Made by a program: the position numbers and the translations under genes. A stretch of DNA of 64,000 nucleotides from Caproicibacter sp047777415 (lineage in GTDB: Bacteria; Bacillota; Clostridia; Oscillospirales; Acutalibacteraceae). The stretch is taken from the NCBI GenBank assembly GCA_047777415.1, contig JBKEEO010000001.1:186001-250000 (forward strand), given 5' to 3'. Each line of letters begins with the position of its first letter. The stretch's first letter is position 1. Below the pieces are notes generated by a model that did no database searches, was not told where the DNA came from, and saw only the letters and a list, made by a program, of their open reading frames with translations. Shown piece by piece: positions 51,368-60,066 of this stretch.

Positions 51368-54028
51368 TTAAATGGAGCCCGGTATATCTATGGAGCGTAA
51401 CGATGTGCATCCATCAAAAGCACCAATTCCAATCTTCTGAATTGAAGACGGAATATGAATGGTTGTTAATGATGTACAATTCATAAATGCATACGCACCA
51501 ATTTCAGTAATGGAATCCGGAAGATAGATTGACTGTAAAGATGTGCATTTTGCAAACATAAAAGCTTCTATCTTGGTCAGCGAATGAGACAAGGTTATTT
51601 CTTTTAAAGACGAACAAGATTCAAATGCACTATCATCAATAGAAACAACAGAATCGGGCACGTTGATGGATGTTAAGGATGAACAATAGGCAAATGCAAG
51701 ATTCCCGATAGAAGTTACGGAATCGGGTATATGAACGGATACTAAAGATGAACATTTGTAAAATGCACACCTGCCTATGGATATAACGGAATCAGGAATC
51801 GTAACGGCAGTAATAGAATTGCAATTAATAAATGCTTCCTCTCCAATTGATGTTACTGTGTTAGGAATAGTAACTGTTTTCACATGATCATTCCAATAAA
51901 AGATTCCAATGCTCCAAGAACCTTCCAATGCAACTACCTTTTTGCCATCAATATAAGATGGAATCACGACATTGGGAATATCGGCATCAGAATCAAATCC
52001 AATGACAGCACACGTACCATCTCCATAATCTTTGATTCGGAAGAGGGATTCCTCGGTAACCATTCGGAAACTCGCTGTCAAATTAATGTTATTTGTAACA
52101 GTAATGCTGCGTTCTGCCTCCGTACTGCCATCCGACCATTTGCTGAACTCATAACCGGAGTCCGGCGTTGCCTTGATTGTTACCGTCGTACCATAAGCAT
52201 AGGTCCCGCTTCCGGTTACGCTTCCGCCTGTTCCGGCCTGAACCACAACAGTAAATAGTTCAGGTGCAAAATCGGCTTTTAATGTGGTGTCAGAACTTAG
52301 GTCATGTATGGTATAAGTTTGACCAACTCCCACTATGCTGCCGTTATCATCCTTCCAGCAAATGAAAGAATAGTGTGGGTCAGGTTTGGCGGTTAAAGTG
52401 ACGTCCGTTCCTGCAGGATAACTGCCTTCACCTAATACGGATCCTCCTTTGCTTGTGATGACAGTGACTCGGTATGTACTAGGTTCAACGGTGACAACAC
52501 AGGAAGAGGTATATCCTCCGTCATTGGTCGTTGCTGTAATGGTAGCCGTTCCAACATTGACCGCAGTGACATTTCCGTCAGAGTCGACCGATGCAATGCT
52601 GCTGTCCGAGGAACTCCAAGAAATTGTTTGATCCGTAGCGTCGTCAGGCAAAACAACTGCGGAAAGTGAAGCGGATGTTCCCTGCTTCAGTGTAAGTGCG
52701 GATGGAGTGACCGTTACTCCGGTTACCGGAACAGCAACGTTAACATGGCACGTTGCCGTATATGCCCCATCTTTAGTCGTAGCTGAAATAACTGCTGACC
52801 CGACGGCATTTGCCTGAATATGCCCCGTCTCGTCTACAGAACAAACAGATGAATCCGATGAAGCCCACAACACATCCGGACAACTGGCATTGCTCGGCCA
52901 AATGGTTGCCGTCAGCGTATCCGCGGCACCTTTCGATAACTTAAGTTGCGTTTTGTCCAATGTAATGCCGGTCACCGGGACTGTGACCTGTATGACACAC
53001 TCGGCATAAAGCCCGCCGTCGAGCGTCATGACCGTAATGGTGGACTGTCCTGCACTGACAGCCGTTACTTTCCCTGAATTGTCCACCGTACAAACTTCAG
53101 GGTTTGAGGATACCCACAGAACCGATTTGTTATCGGCATCCTCCGGGAATACCGTTGCCGTTAATTGTTCGGTCGCCCCCGGGATCATAGTAATTTGCGA
53201 TAAATTTAAAGAAACTGATGTAACGGGAGAAATCACTGTGACACGGCACACAGCCATCGCCCCGCTTTCGGCAATTGCAGTAATGGATGTTTCCCCGGGT
53301 GCGATAGCGCTGACAACACCGGTCTGTGTAACGGTGCACACCGAACTATCCCCACTCGACCAAGTAATATGACGATTCTGCGCATTCACCGGAATAAGGG
53401 TTGCACCCAGAACAATGGTATCCCCTTTGCACAGTGTCAAATCTGATTCCGATAACCGGAGTTCGGACACCTGCACGCCGTTTGTATTGTCTTCTTCCGA
53501 ATGAAACGATGCACTTCCCTGCGGCGAATACCCGGATTTAACCGTCATGGGAATAACCAAAGGCGGAAAGTGAAATCTGCCAAAAGAAAGCGGTACGGTC
53601 AGTGTATATGAAGCTGTACCATTCAGTTGAGAAACGTCATCGGACGGAGCTAAGGGGGTATTTTCAAGGTGAACGGATAAATCAGAAATTTGATACACTG
53701 TTTTTCCGTCAACGGTTTTTGTCCCATTAGACGTGCCCAGTTTTTCATCAACTTTCTTTAGAATACCGTCTGAATCAATGTTTTCCCTCCAAACAGAATT
53801 TTCAAGGCGGTAGCCGCCCGCATATCCTTCCCGCACACCGGGGTAAACGTTTCCGGTATTCTGGGTGCAAACTTGTGTAACTGCTGCTTGTACTGCGTCA
53901 CGTGTTTTGGCGGCAATGGAAAGCATGCGGGAATACTCACACAAAGAAAACAGTCCCGTTAAGAAAACAATCATCAGAACAGGTACCCAAATAACCAAAT
54001 TACCCTCTCGGTTCTTCAGGACATTCAT
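51368..54028 (-). CDS. TadE/G-like pseudopilin fused to Ig-like and BspA leucine-rich repeats (pilus-borne adhesin candidate)
   Basis: An 886-residue surface protein. It starts like a minor Tad pilin: NREGNLVIWVPVLMIVFLTG as a single N-terminal membrane helix and an export domain to about residue 180. Then come four bacterial Ig-like (Big_2) domains (about 185-265, 266-350, 351-433, 434-515) with repeated ITWSSSDSS/VDSDGNVTAV patterns. Two InlB-B/flg_new-like repeats follow (about 517-657, GGSVxGxGTYxxGTTVT), then about eight 23-residue BspA-type leucine-rich repeats (VTSIGNLAFAYCSSLTSI) to the end. GGAGG precedes the ATG at 54028, which overlaps the upstream stop (ATGA). It closes the Tad operon, so display on the pilus is likely. 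Confidence 0.85.
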   Translation of the reverse strand: MNVLKNREGNLVIWVPVLMIVFLTGLFSLCEYSRMLSIAAKTRDAVQAAVTQVCTQNTGNVYPGVREGYAGGYRLENSVWRENIDSDGILKKVDEKLGTSNGTKTVDGKTVYQISDLSVHLENTPLAPSDDVSQLNGTASYTLTVPLSFGRFHFPPLVIPMTVKSGYSPQGSASFHSEEDNTNGVQVSELRLSESDLTLCKGDTIVLGATLIPVNAQNRHITWSSGDSSVCTVTQTGVVSAIAPGETSITAIAESGAMAVCRVTVISPVTSVSLNLSQITMIPGATEQLTATVFPEDADNKSVLWVSSNPEVCTVDNSGKVTAVSAGQSTITVMTLDGGLYAECVIQVTVPVTGITLDKTQLKLSKGAADTLTATIWPSNASCPDVLWASSDSSVCSVDETGHIQANAVGSAVISATTKDGAYTATCHVNVAVPVTGVTVTPSALTLKQGTSASLSAVVLPDDATDQTISWSSSDSSIASVDSDGNVTAVNVGTATITATTNDGGYTSSCVVTVEPSTYRVTVITSKGGSVLGEGSYPAGTDVTLTAKPDPHYSFICWKDDNGSIVGVGQTYTIHDLSSDTTLKADFAPELFTVVVQAGTGGSVTGSGTYAYGTTVTIKATPDSGYEFSKWSDGSTEAERSITVTNNINLTASFRMVTEESLFRIKDYGDGTCAVIGFDSDADIPNVVIPSYIDGKKVVALEGSWSIGIFYWNDHVKTVTIPNTVTSIGEEAFINCNSITAVTIPDSVISIGRCAFYKCSSLVSVHIPDSVTSIGNLAFAYCSSLTSINVPDSVVSIDDSAFESCSSLKEITLSHSLTKIEAFMFAKCTSLQSIYLPDSITEIGAYAFMNCTSLTTIHIPSSIQKIGIGAFDGCTSLRSIDIPGSI

Positions 54029-54417
54029 TTCCAATAAACCTCCGATTGCCCGGTTGCCGTGCTGTGAAGGGTAATGGGAATGGAGCCTAATCCTCCAAAC
54101 AAATCGATATGCTCTGTCAGTGAGCAAGTAACGGTAATATCATCGTTTAATTGGACTTTTCCTGAAGTGGACCATGAAACTTGGGGTTCCAAATGCATCG
54201 TTTGATTCAGCTTTTCCTGCTCCTGCTGAGTTTCCGGACCCACGCGGCCCGATATTTCTGCCACCCGGCATAATTCGTTTGCATAGGTGTTTAACTGCTG
54301 CTGATGCAAGAATATGGGATACAGCCGAAATCCGACGGCAATCGCATACATAACGGCCATTGTAATCACAGCAACCGTTATGATTATCTCACCTCTGTCA
54401 GACTTCAAAAGTTGCAC
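54025..54417 (-). CDS. TadE-like minor pilin (DUF4320-like)
   Basis: A 130-residue protein with a basic N-terminus, one hydrophobic helix (about residues 10-33, EIIITVAVITMAVMYAIAV) and an extracytoplasmic domain, as in TadE/DUF4320 minor pilins. Family knowledge: TadE and TadF are pseudopilins matured by the same prepilin peptidase and needed for Flp pilus assembly. It overlaps the adhesin-pilin gene by 4 nt and follows tadC by 14 nt. The Gly-Glu pair just before the helix (RGEIII) could be a processing site. Confidence 0.78.
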   Translation of the reverse strand: MQLLKSDRGEIIITVAVITMAVMYAIAVGFRLYPIFLHQQQLNTYANELCRVAEISGRVGPETQQEQEKLNQTMHLEPQVSWSTSGKVQLNDDITVTCSLTEHIDLFGGLGSIPITLHSTATGQSEVYWK

Positions 54418-54431
54418 AGATAAGCCTCCTT

Positions 54432-55298
54432 TTAAAACAGGTTGCCGGCAGTTGTGACAATCTGAACCAACAGAACATAGGCGTAAACCGAAATGAAACA
54501 GCCCAGCATCAGATAAATATATTTCTTCAGCTGTTCCGGTCTTTTGAGCATTTTCTTTTCCAGCTTTTGTTCCTCCAGCGTCTGAAAATCGTGAGCCAAC
54601 AGTGTAAAATACATGGTTCCGTCACCGCCCTGCAAAACGCCTAATAATCCCCGAACGACCTGACTCAGCATGGCACTTCCGACACGACCGGCCAGACGAT
54701 TCAACGCCTGCTCTTGGGAACCTGATTTCATATCCGCAATGGTAATTTCCAGCTCGTCACGGAATAATTCTCCCGCACTGTCGTGATAACCTTCCAGTAT
54801 TGACAGCACATCCCTGCTCGACTGCAATTCCGTTGCAATCGTAGAGGCAAAGCGCGGAAGCTCACTGTCAATTTTGGAGCGTTTCTCTGCAACAATTTTC
54901 TCTGCCTGTTTAACACCGTTCATATATTGTTTCAGCGCCAGCAAAACAAACAGAGGAATTCCAAGCGGCACTGTAAAAATGCACACCACGGCGGGAATCA
55001 GACAAAGTGCTGTTTTCACAACGACATTGGCATAATAGGTTTCCGGGGTCAGTTCAATTCCGGCATATTTCAAAGTTGCTGCCATAGTACGGCGTTTATA
55101 CGGCGGCAAATGAATATGTTGTGACAGGTCTGTCGCAAGCCGGAGAACAGCAGCGTGGAAACCTTTAGACTTTTTTGCCTGCGTCAATTTCAAAACGGTT
55201 TTTGTACTGGCCATGGTCGGTACATGGAACATTTCACTCAAAATCAGGTAAATGGCACAGAACAAGCAAACAAACAGCAATATCAAAATCAACATCAT
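54432..55298 (-). CDS. tadC: TadC-like pilus assembly membrane protein
   Basis: Inner-membrane platform protein (288 residues) of the type II secretion F family. One N-terminal helix (about 4-24), a central pair (about 95-130) and a C-terminal pair ending IYLMLGCFISVYAYVLLV frame a cytoplasmic helical domain containing FASTIATELQSSRDVLSILE. It forms the base of the Flp pilus with TadB, driven by TadA. The ATG at 55298 follows the GGGGGTG in the end of tadB; the frame opens at 55346. It is part of the compact Tad operon. Confidence 0.85.
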   Translation of the reverse strand: MMLILILLFVCLFCAIYLILSEMFHVPTMASTKTVLKLTQAKKSKGFHAAVLRLATDLSQHIHLPPYKRRTMAATLKYAGIELTPETYYANVVVKTALCLIPAVVCIFTVPLGIPLFVLLALKQYMNGVKQAEKIVAEKRSKIDSELPRFASTIATELQSSRDVLSILEGYHDSAGELFRDELEITIADMKSGSQEQALNRLAGRVGSAMLSQVVRGLLGVLQGGDGTMYFTLLAHDFQTLEEQKLEKKMLKRPEQLKKYIYLMLGCFISVYAYVLLVQIVTTAGNLF

Positions 55299-55299
55299 G

Positions 55300-56244
55300 T
55301 TATTCACCCCCATATTCAATGGGCCGGGTTTTACTGATGCATGCAACCAGCGAAATAAACATAACCAGAAAAGAAACTGCCACCAAAATCTGCCCGGTTG
55401 GACGGTCCGTCAGATAATGAAACCATTGGGGATTCATCAGAGCGATCAAAGGGAAATTCAGCACGGACAAAATAAGCATGGAGATAAATTCCTTAACCGA
55501 TCCATACATCAAATTGCTGAGTTTCCCGGAGATATCGCGCATGGAGGAAAGCCTTGACACAATCGGCTGCAAAGTGCTTTTCAGCGTTCGGTTCGACAGA
55601 CATAAAATAATCTGGTCAACCCACGAGTGAAACACCTCATTGTTCAGCTGCAGTTTCATTTCTTCCAGCAAACGTGGAATGTCAGCGGAGATCATGTCCG
55701 CCTGAACGAGGAACTTTTCAAAGATATCCCGAATGGGATAGTGAATACTGTTCACACTTTCGCGTACCGCCTCCAAAATATTATCCGTACGAAGATAGGA
55801 CGTTGTAATCATGCTCAGCGCTGTTTCCAACTCCTCATTGAGCTGTCTTTGAAACGATACGGCATTCATCAAAATTGATAGCCAAGGCAGCAGTGACAAA
55901 CCGACCGCAAGCACCGGCATTAAAAAGATGTTGCCAAGCAGATAGGAAAGAAAAATACCCACAAAAAAAAGACCGACAGAAGCAGCTGTATAGAACGGAA
56001 GCCGGTCCTTTCTTCGCGTCAGCTCCAGTACATTCTTTGAATCGAGCAGAATTTTTCGGATGCCGCGGATTCGTTTTCTCCGAACAGTCTGCCGTATTTT
56101 TCGCTTCATACTGACATTCCGCCCGGCGTTAATCCGTTCGAATCGTTGCTTGATGCCGTCAAAGAGCTGAATCGGTGACATGTGCAGCAGAGTAAAAATA
56201 CCCACTGCAAACAGCAAAAAAGCGGTAATATACAATAGTCTCAT
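55300..56244 (-). CDS. tadB: TadB-like pilus assembly membrane protein
   Basis: Second platform protein (314 residues) of the Tad system. It has a helix at the N-terminus (about 3-22), two near 85-125 and two at the C-terminus (about 255-305). The conserved cytoplasmic stretch LNEELETALSMITTSYLRTD is followed by FEKFLVQADMISADIPRLLE, typical of T2SSF domains. CGGGAGGAC precedes the ATG at 56244, which overlaps the tadA stop. TadB and TadC are usually adjacent, as here. Confidence 0.85.
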   Translation of the reverse strand: MRLLYITAFLLFAVGIFTLLHMSPIQLFDGIKQRFERINAGRNVSMKRKIRQTVRRKRIRGIRKILLDSKNVLELTRRKDRLPFYTAASVGLFFVGIFLSYLLGNIFLMPVLAVGLSLLPWLSILMNAVSFQRQLNEELETALSMITTSYLRTDNILEAVRESVNSIHYPIRDIFEKFLVQADMISADIPRLLEEMKLQLNNEVFHSWVDQIILCLSNRTLKSTLQPIVSRLSSMRDISGKLSNLMYGSVKEFISMLILSVLNFPLIALMNPQWFHYLTDRPTGQILVAVSFLVMFISLVACISKTRPIEYGGE

Positions 56245-57599
56245 GATGAGGTCCTCCCGATGATGGATTGCAGCGCCTCTTCCGGGATACCCTGCTGACG
56301 CAGCCGCCTCTGCAGGTTAGCGGAAATAATGCCGCATTTTACAAACTGCCCGTGTACGATGGTTTTTCCGTTTTTTACCTCGTTATATTGGGTATCATAC
56401 CGCCAAAGAGGGATAACTTTCGGGCGGTCATTTTCCAGCTGGCATTCGCAGATTTCCGTGACACGGCGAACACCGTCCGCCATCCTCTGGGCATAGAACA
56501 AAATGGGAAATGCGCGGGTTACCATGGAATAAAGTGTTTTATCACTGAGATTACTGCTTTGCATGGACGCAAGCTGGACCAATCGATCCGGAATTTCTTC
56601 CGCACTGTAAGTATGTGTTGTTCCAATGACCGGATGCCCCGTCAGAGCGGCTTCAATGGTTTCAAATGCTTCCGAACCTTTGACCTCAGCCATGCAGATA
56701 TAGCCCGGATTCATCGTCATTCCGTGTTCGAGCAGCATCTGCTGGGTAACCGCCAGTTTCGGGTCATCGGATTCCTTGGTTACGGTATGGACTACATTGT
56801 TGATAATCTGCCCGCGGTCGTTGCGCCGCACCAAATCAAATTCACGGGTTCCATTTTCAATGGTATACAACTTTTCTGTATAAGGGACAGCCTCCTGCAT
56901 AATAATGCTCATCAGCGTCGTTTTGCCGGAATTGACTTCTCCTGCAACCATCATGGACAAACCGTACCGATAGGCGTTGATGAGAAAGTCCATCATTTCC
57001 GGCGTCAGCGTGCCAAAACGAAGAATATCTTCTTTTGTCAGGTGTGTCGGATTGACAAATCGAATAGACGCCGCAACGCCTACGTCCTCGTCCAGCGTTC
57101 CTCCGCCGCCGTTAACGGTGATGCGGATATTTTTTCCCAAATGACCTCGGACAAGAGGCTTAGAGTTATCCATGGTGATTTTGGACTGGCGGAGCAGTCG
57201 CGTCAGAACGTCTTTTGCGTGTTTGGGCGAAAAGAAATGCCCCTTAGCCGGTTCACTCCGCCCTCCGGCAAATTTAACATTCACGCTTTCCCATGAGTTA
57301 ATTTCAATTCCTTCCACGTTTTTAATGGTTCCGTTGAGATATGGAGTCAAAAACGAAAATTCCGCCATTTCCGTATACAGCCGATCCACAGTTTCTTCCA
57401 GCGACATTCCGTCCACACTCAGTCGTTTTTTCGTCAGATACTGGCGAATATATGCTTTCATTTGACTTGGATTGTCCGAGCCGCCTTTCGCCATAAGCTC
57501 CTTGTAGTTTTCCGACAAATATTCCTGTGCGCGTTCCAGCAGTTTGGGAAAATCCATGTTTCCTTGGTATCCGATATACAATTCCGCAAGGTTATTCAT
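56241..57599 (-). CDS. tadA: TadA/CpaF pilus assembly ATPase
   Basis: Secretion ATPase (452 residues) that drives Flp pilus polymerisation. The P-loop reads VAGEVNSGKTTLMSIIM near residue 217, the Asp/Glu box and Walker B are in NPGYICMAEVKGSEAF, and the following GHPVIGTTHTYSAEEIPDRL is diagnostic for CpaF. The N-terminal part NGTIKNVEGIEINSWESV matches the domain that binds the platform. AGGAGG before the ATG at 57599 fixes the start; it overlaps tadZ by 8 nt. No VirB11-type partner is otherwise present, so a dual role with the T4SS cannot be excluded. Confidence 0.93.
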   Translation of the reverse strand: MNNLAELYIGYQGNMDFPKLLERAQEYLSENYKELMAKGGSDNPSQMKAYIRQYLTKKRLSVDGMSLEETVDRLYTEMAEFSFLTPYLNGTIKNVEGIEINSWESVNVKFAGGRSEPAKGHFFSPKHAKDVLTRLLRQSKITMDNSKPLVRGHLGKNIRITVNGGGGTLDEDVGVAASIRFVNPTHLTKEDILRFGTLTPEMMDFLINAYRYGLSMMVAGEVNSGKTTLMSIIMQEAVPYTEKLYTIENGTREFDLVRRNDRGQIINNVVHTVTKESDDPKLAVTQQMLLEHGMTMNPGYICMAEVKGSEAFETIEAALTGHPVIGTTHTYSAEEIPDRLVQLASMQSSNLSDKTLYSMVTRAFPILFYAQRMADGVRRVTEICECQLENDRPKVIPLWRYDTQYNEVKNGKTIVHGQFVKCGIISANLQRRLRQQGIPEEALQSIIGRTSS

Positions 57600-58329
57600 T
57601 GCATATTTCCTCCTGCACAATGGTTTTAATGCGGGGCTCATACAGCCGGCCTTCCTTTCCGGTAACCGGCTCCATCAGTCTGGCTTCCTGATACTGCATC
57701 TGCAAAGTCGGCAGATGGGGAAGTATGTATGTTTTGCCGCCGAATACATCCTCATAGGTATTGGCATCCTGCTTGGGCAGCACATTATTGATGATACGGA
57801 TATGCTGGTCAAACCGGAATCTTGGGTCCTGTAACAGAGAACGCTGCGACTTAATAAAAATCAGGCTTTTCGGGTCGGCGTTAACGACACGCAACACCAG
57901 GTCTGCGTCCTCCAGCGCCGCGGCGGTCATGACGCTTGACAGTAAATGATGGGGACAGTCAATGACCACGAAGTCCGCAATATTTCTCAGCAGAGCAATC
58001 AATTCCTTTGCACGGCTGATATCGTATTCCGGCCATGTTTTTTCGTTTTCACCGAGCAAATATCCCAGCAAACTCAAATTTTTGCCGACCGGGATAAAAT
58101 GCTGAAAAACGCTGATTTGATTGAACGTTGGCATCGAAAGCAGATTGCCCAGTGACTGTACTCCCTTCGCATCCGGAACCACCAGCGGAACTGCGGGCGT
58201 TTCGCTGTCGCAAAGGACTACAACGACATTTTTCTTCCTTGCCGCCAATTCACGCGCAATTTTGATGCTTGTCAGTGTTTTCCCGCTTCCGGGACTTCCC
58301 CAAACGGTTATAACCTGTTTATTCGCCAT
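57592..58329 (-). CDS. tadZ: TadZ/CpaE-like MinD-family ATPase
   Basis: ParA/MinD-type ATPase (245 residues) that usually positions the Tad pilus machine at the cell pole. The P-loop is WGSPGSGKTLTSIKIA (residues 10-25) and the later ADFVVIDCPHHLL is the switch II region. It lacks a separate receiver domain found in some CpaE proteins. The ATG at 58329 follows GGAAGGTG, and the frame opening at 58440 is rejected because it would overlap cpaB too far. It precedes tadA, as in most Tad loci. Confidence 0.82.
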   Translation of the reverse strand: MANKQVITVWGSPGSGKTLTSIKIARELAARKKNVVVVLCDSETPAVPLVVPDAKGVQSLGNLLSMPTFNQISVFQHFIPVGKNLSLLGYLLGENEKTWPEYDISRAKELIALLRNIADFVVIDCPHHLLSSVMTAAALEDADLVLRVVNADPKSLIFIKSQRSLLQDPRFRFDQHIRIINNVLPKQDANTYEDVFGGKTYILPHLPTLQMQYQEARLMEPVTGKEGRLYEPRIKTIVQEEICNE

Positions 58330-59107
58330 TCGATACCGCACCTTCCGCAGCAGAAACATTTTCCGATTCCGCAGACCCGGAATTCTCAAAGTACTTGGCC
58401 TGAATGTCAAGATATTTTTGACAGGTTTGTTCGGAACCACGATAAACCAGTGTCGCGTATAGCTTTCCGTTCATTTCGTAATCAACCAGCTTTTCTGCCT
58501 GTATTGGATTGACCAGCAGAGTCAGCGTTGCAGGAATATCATCCTCACTTTTCTGATCATCGCTTTGATTCGATTGTTTCATCTGGTCGGTATCGACTCC
58601 TTTAGCAGTCGTCGCCGCCAAAAGTTTTACATATTTGAGTTCCGGCGGAGCAATGGTCTGTTTGCTTTCGCCGTAATCACTCACAATTAAGGAAATAATG
58701 TCGCCTGACTGCAGCTTTCCGGACAAGCCGGCCGCAAAACTTTTAATAGAAATAGAAATGGCCTGTTGTTCGCCGTTTAAGTTGGACAGATAAGGACTTT
58801 TCGATTCTGCAGACACCTTGGACGAAAGAATATAATCTCCCGGCTCCAGTCTGGCGATTGCATATTTTCCTATGACATCCTGTGTGTCTTTCAGGACATT
58901 GGACGGAAGATTATATCCGCCTACGCGGACAGTCTGCACCATATCTTTTGTAATCATCGTATTCTCGGGAATGGTTTTCACAACACGCACAATTTCTGTT
59001 TGCCGATTTGATGCTTTGGCAAGTTCGGGCGCCGCAACAAAGCACAGCACCGCCGCTAAAATCAGTGAAAACACAGCCAGAAACATACGGTTGCGAAATA
59101 ATTTCAT
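58319..59107 (-). CDS. cpaB: CpaB/RcpC-like pilus assembly protein with SAF domain
   Basis: A 262-residue protein with one N-terminal helix (about 8-27) and an exported SAF domain (about 40-105: TIPENTMITKDMVQTVRVGG, LEPGDYILSSKV), followed by the RcpC-type beta domain with GKLQSGDIISLIVSDYG. CpaB proteins stabilise the Flp pilus at the envelope; in Firmicutes they occur without an outer-membrane secretin, as here. It lies between the prepilin peptidase and tadZ, overlapping the latter by 11 nt. The C-terminal tail is low-complexity. Confidence 0.87.
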   Translation of the reverse strand: MKLFRNRMFLAVFSLILAAVLCFVAAPELAKASNRQTEIVRVVKTIPENTMITKDMVQTVRVGGYNLPSNVLKDTQDVIGKYAIARLEPGDYILSSKVSAESKSPYLSNLNGEQQAISISIKSFAAGLSGKLQSGDIISLIVSDYGESKQTIAPPELKYVKLLAATTAKGVDTDQMKQSNQSDDQKSEDDIPATLTLLVNPIQAEKLVDYEMNGKLYATLVYRGSEQTCQKYLDIQAKYFENSGSAESENVSAAEGAVSNGE

Positions 59108-59112
59108 TTAAG

Positions 59113-59661
59113 TCATCCTTTCATCAGGTATGCAAGACAGCACCCTATGCCGAAATAGGGTGCCATCGCATACTTTTTCTTTATCGGTTTTTGAAAGATC
59201 CATTGCACCATAACAGACAGCAAAAACAGGATACTGCTGACCGCCATTCCCGCCAAAATACCAGACGGACCCAGCACAAAACCGCAGGCCGCCATCAGCT
59301 TGATATCTCCGCCTCCAACGCTGTTTTTGAAAACAAGAGCAATCAAATACAGAGGAAGTGATACGGTGAACAAACCAATCAGCGACGAAATAAGATTCGG
59401 CTGAATCAGTCCGTCCAGCATAATAGCGGCGCATATTTCGTTTGGAATTCTGTGAGTCATGGCGTCACAATATCCGGCTGCTGCCAGCAATTGGCCAAAA
59501 AGAACGCCCTTCATGATTGTGATCCAATCAGGAAGGGCAAAGATTAAAGCTGCCGTATAAAAAGCGGTAATGAGAGCAGTGTATGGATATCTAGGCGAAT
59601 GCAGCTGACGATTCAGACTGTCATCGCACAGATACCCAACCGTCAATACAAATAGCAGCAC
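59113..59661 (-). CDS. tadV: Prepilin peptidase of the A24 family (TadV/CpaA)
   Basis: Membrane aspartyl protease (182 residues, about six helices) that removes the leader of the Flp pilin. Both catalytic aspartates are present: Asp66 in GYCDAMTHRIPNE and Asp119 in SVGGGDIKLMAA. No N-terminal methylase domain is present, as usual for TadV. The start GTG at 59661 lies 8 nt after the flp stop without a clear ribosome site, so coupling to flp translation is likely. The ending YFGIGCCLAYLMKG is a final helix. Confidence 0.9.
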   Translation of the reverse strand: MLLFVLTVGYLCDDSLNRQLHSPRYPYTALITAFYTAALIFALPDWITIMKGVLFGQLLAAAGYCDAMTHRIPNEICAAIMLDGLIQPNLISSLIGLFTVSLPLYLIALVFKNSVGGGDIKLMAACGFVLGPSGILAGMAVSSILFLLSVMVQWIFQKPIKKKYAMAPYFGIGCCLAYLMKG

Positions 59662-59669
59662 ACAGGCGA

Positions 59670-59897
59670 TTACTGGAACAGACTGTTTGCCTGCTCCTGT
59701 GCCGAAGAAAAAACGCTGTTGAGCAAGTCCTGATTTTTTGAAAGAACCAGCACACCACAGACAACTGCAATGCCGATACCAATGGCAATTTCAAATGCTT
59801 CCAAACCATGCGTATCACTTACAACGCTCATAGCCTTATACAAATAATTTGTAACAGTGTTTTTCAGGTTGTTGATTTTATTTTTCACAGTGTACAT
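59670..59897 (-). CDS. flp: Flp/Tad major pilin precursor
   Basis: A 75-residue prepilin. The leader of about 31 residues ends in Gly31, and the mature chain starts LEAFEIAIGIGIAVVCGVLV, with the required Glu at position +5 and a 20-residue hydrophobic helix. The short hydrophilic tail ends SLFQ. GGAGG sits 8 nt before the ATG at 59897. It is the first gene of the Tad operon. The long leader and the LEAFE in place of the classical G-x-E-Y motif are slightly unusual but fit Firmicute Flp pilins. Confidence 0.85.
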   Translation of the reverse strand: MYTVKNKINNLKNTVTNYLYKAMSVVSDTHGLEAFEIAIGIGIAVVCGVLVLSKNQDLLNSVFSSAQEQANSLFQ

Positions 59898-59916
59898 ATC
59901 CAATACCTCCAAATAA

Positions 59917-60012
59917 TTAATAAATGAAATTAATAGATTGATTAAAAAATGGACAATTAGACGATGAACGGTCAGCCGGCTCTTCCAATTTCACCTCCTA
60001 TTGACCGGCTGA
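59917..60012 (-). promoter_or_regulatory. Hairpin with a ribosome site in its loop and a 23-codon leader frame, upstream of flp
   Basis: TCAGCCGG (59972-59979) pairs with CCGGCTGA (60005-60012). The loop contains AGGAGGTGA (minus strand), followed by a TTG-started 23-codon frame (59988 to 59917) that ends 19 nt before the flp ATG. This might be a leader peptide or a translational control element; it may also be chance. Confidence 0.35.
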
Positions 60013-60066
60013 AAAAAATATATAAATGCCTTGTGAAAATCACTCGGCATTCGTATAGCTGGCATT

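Noticed and set aside
56268..57296. A 342-codon plus-strand open frame
   Set aside because: Lies wholly antisense to tadA, whose motifs are clear; its length is an effect of codon use there.
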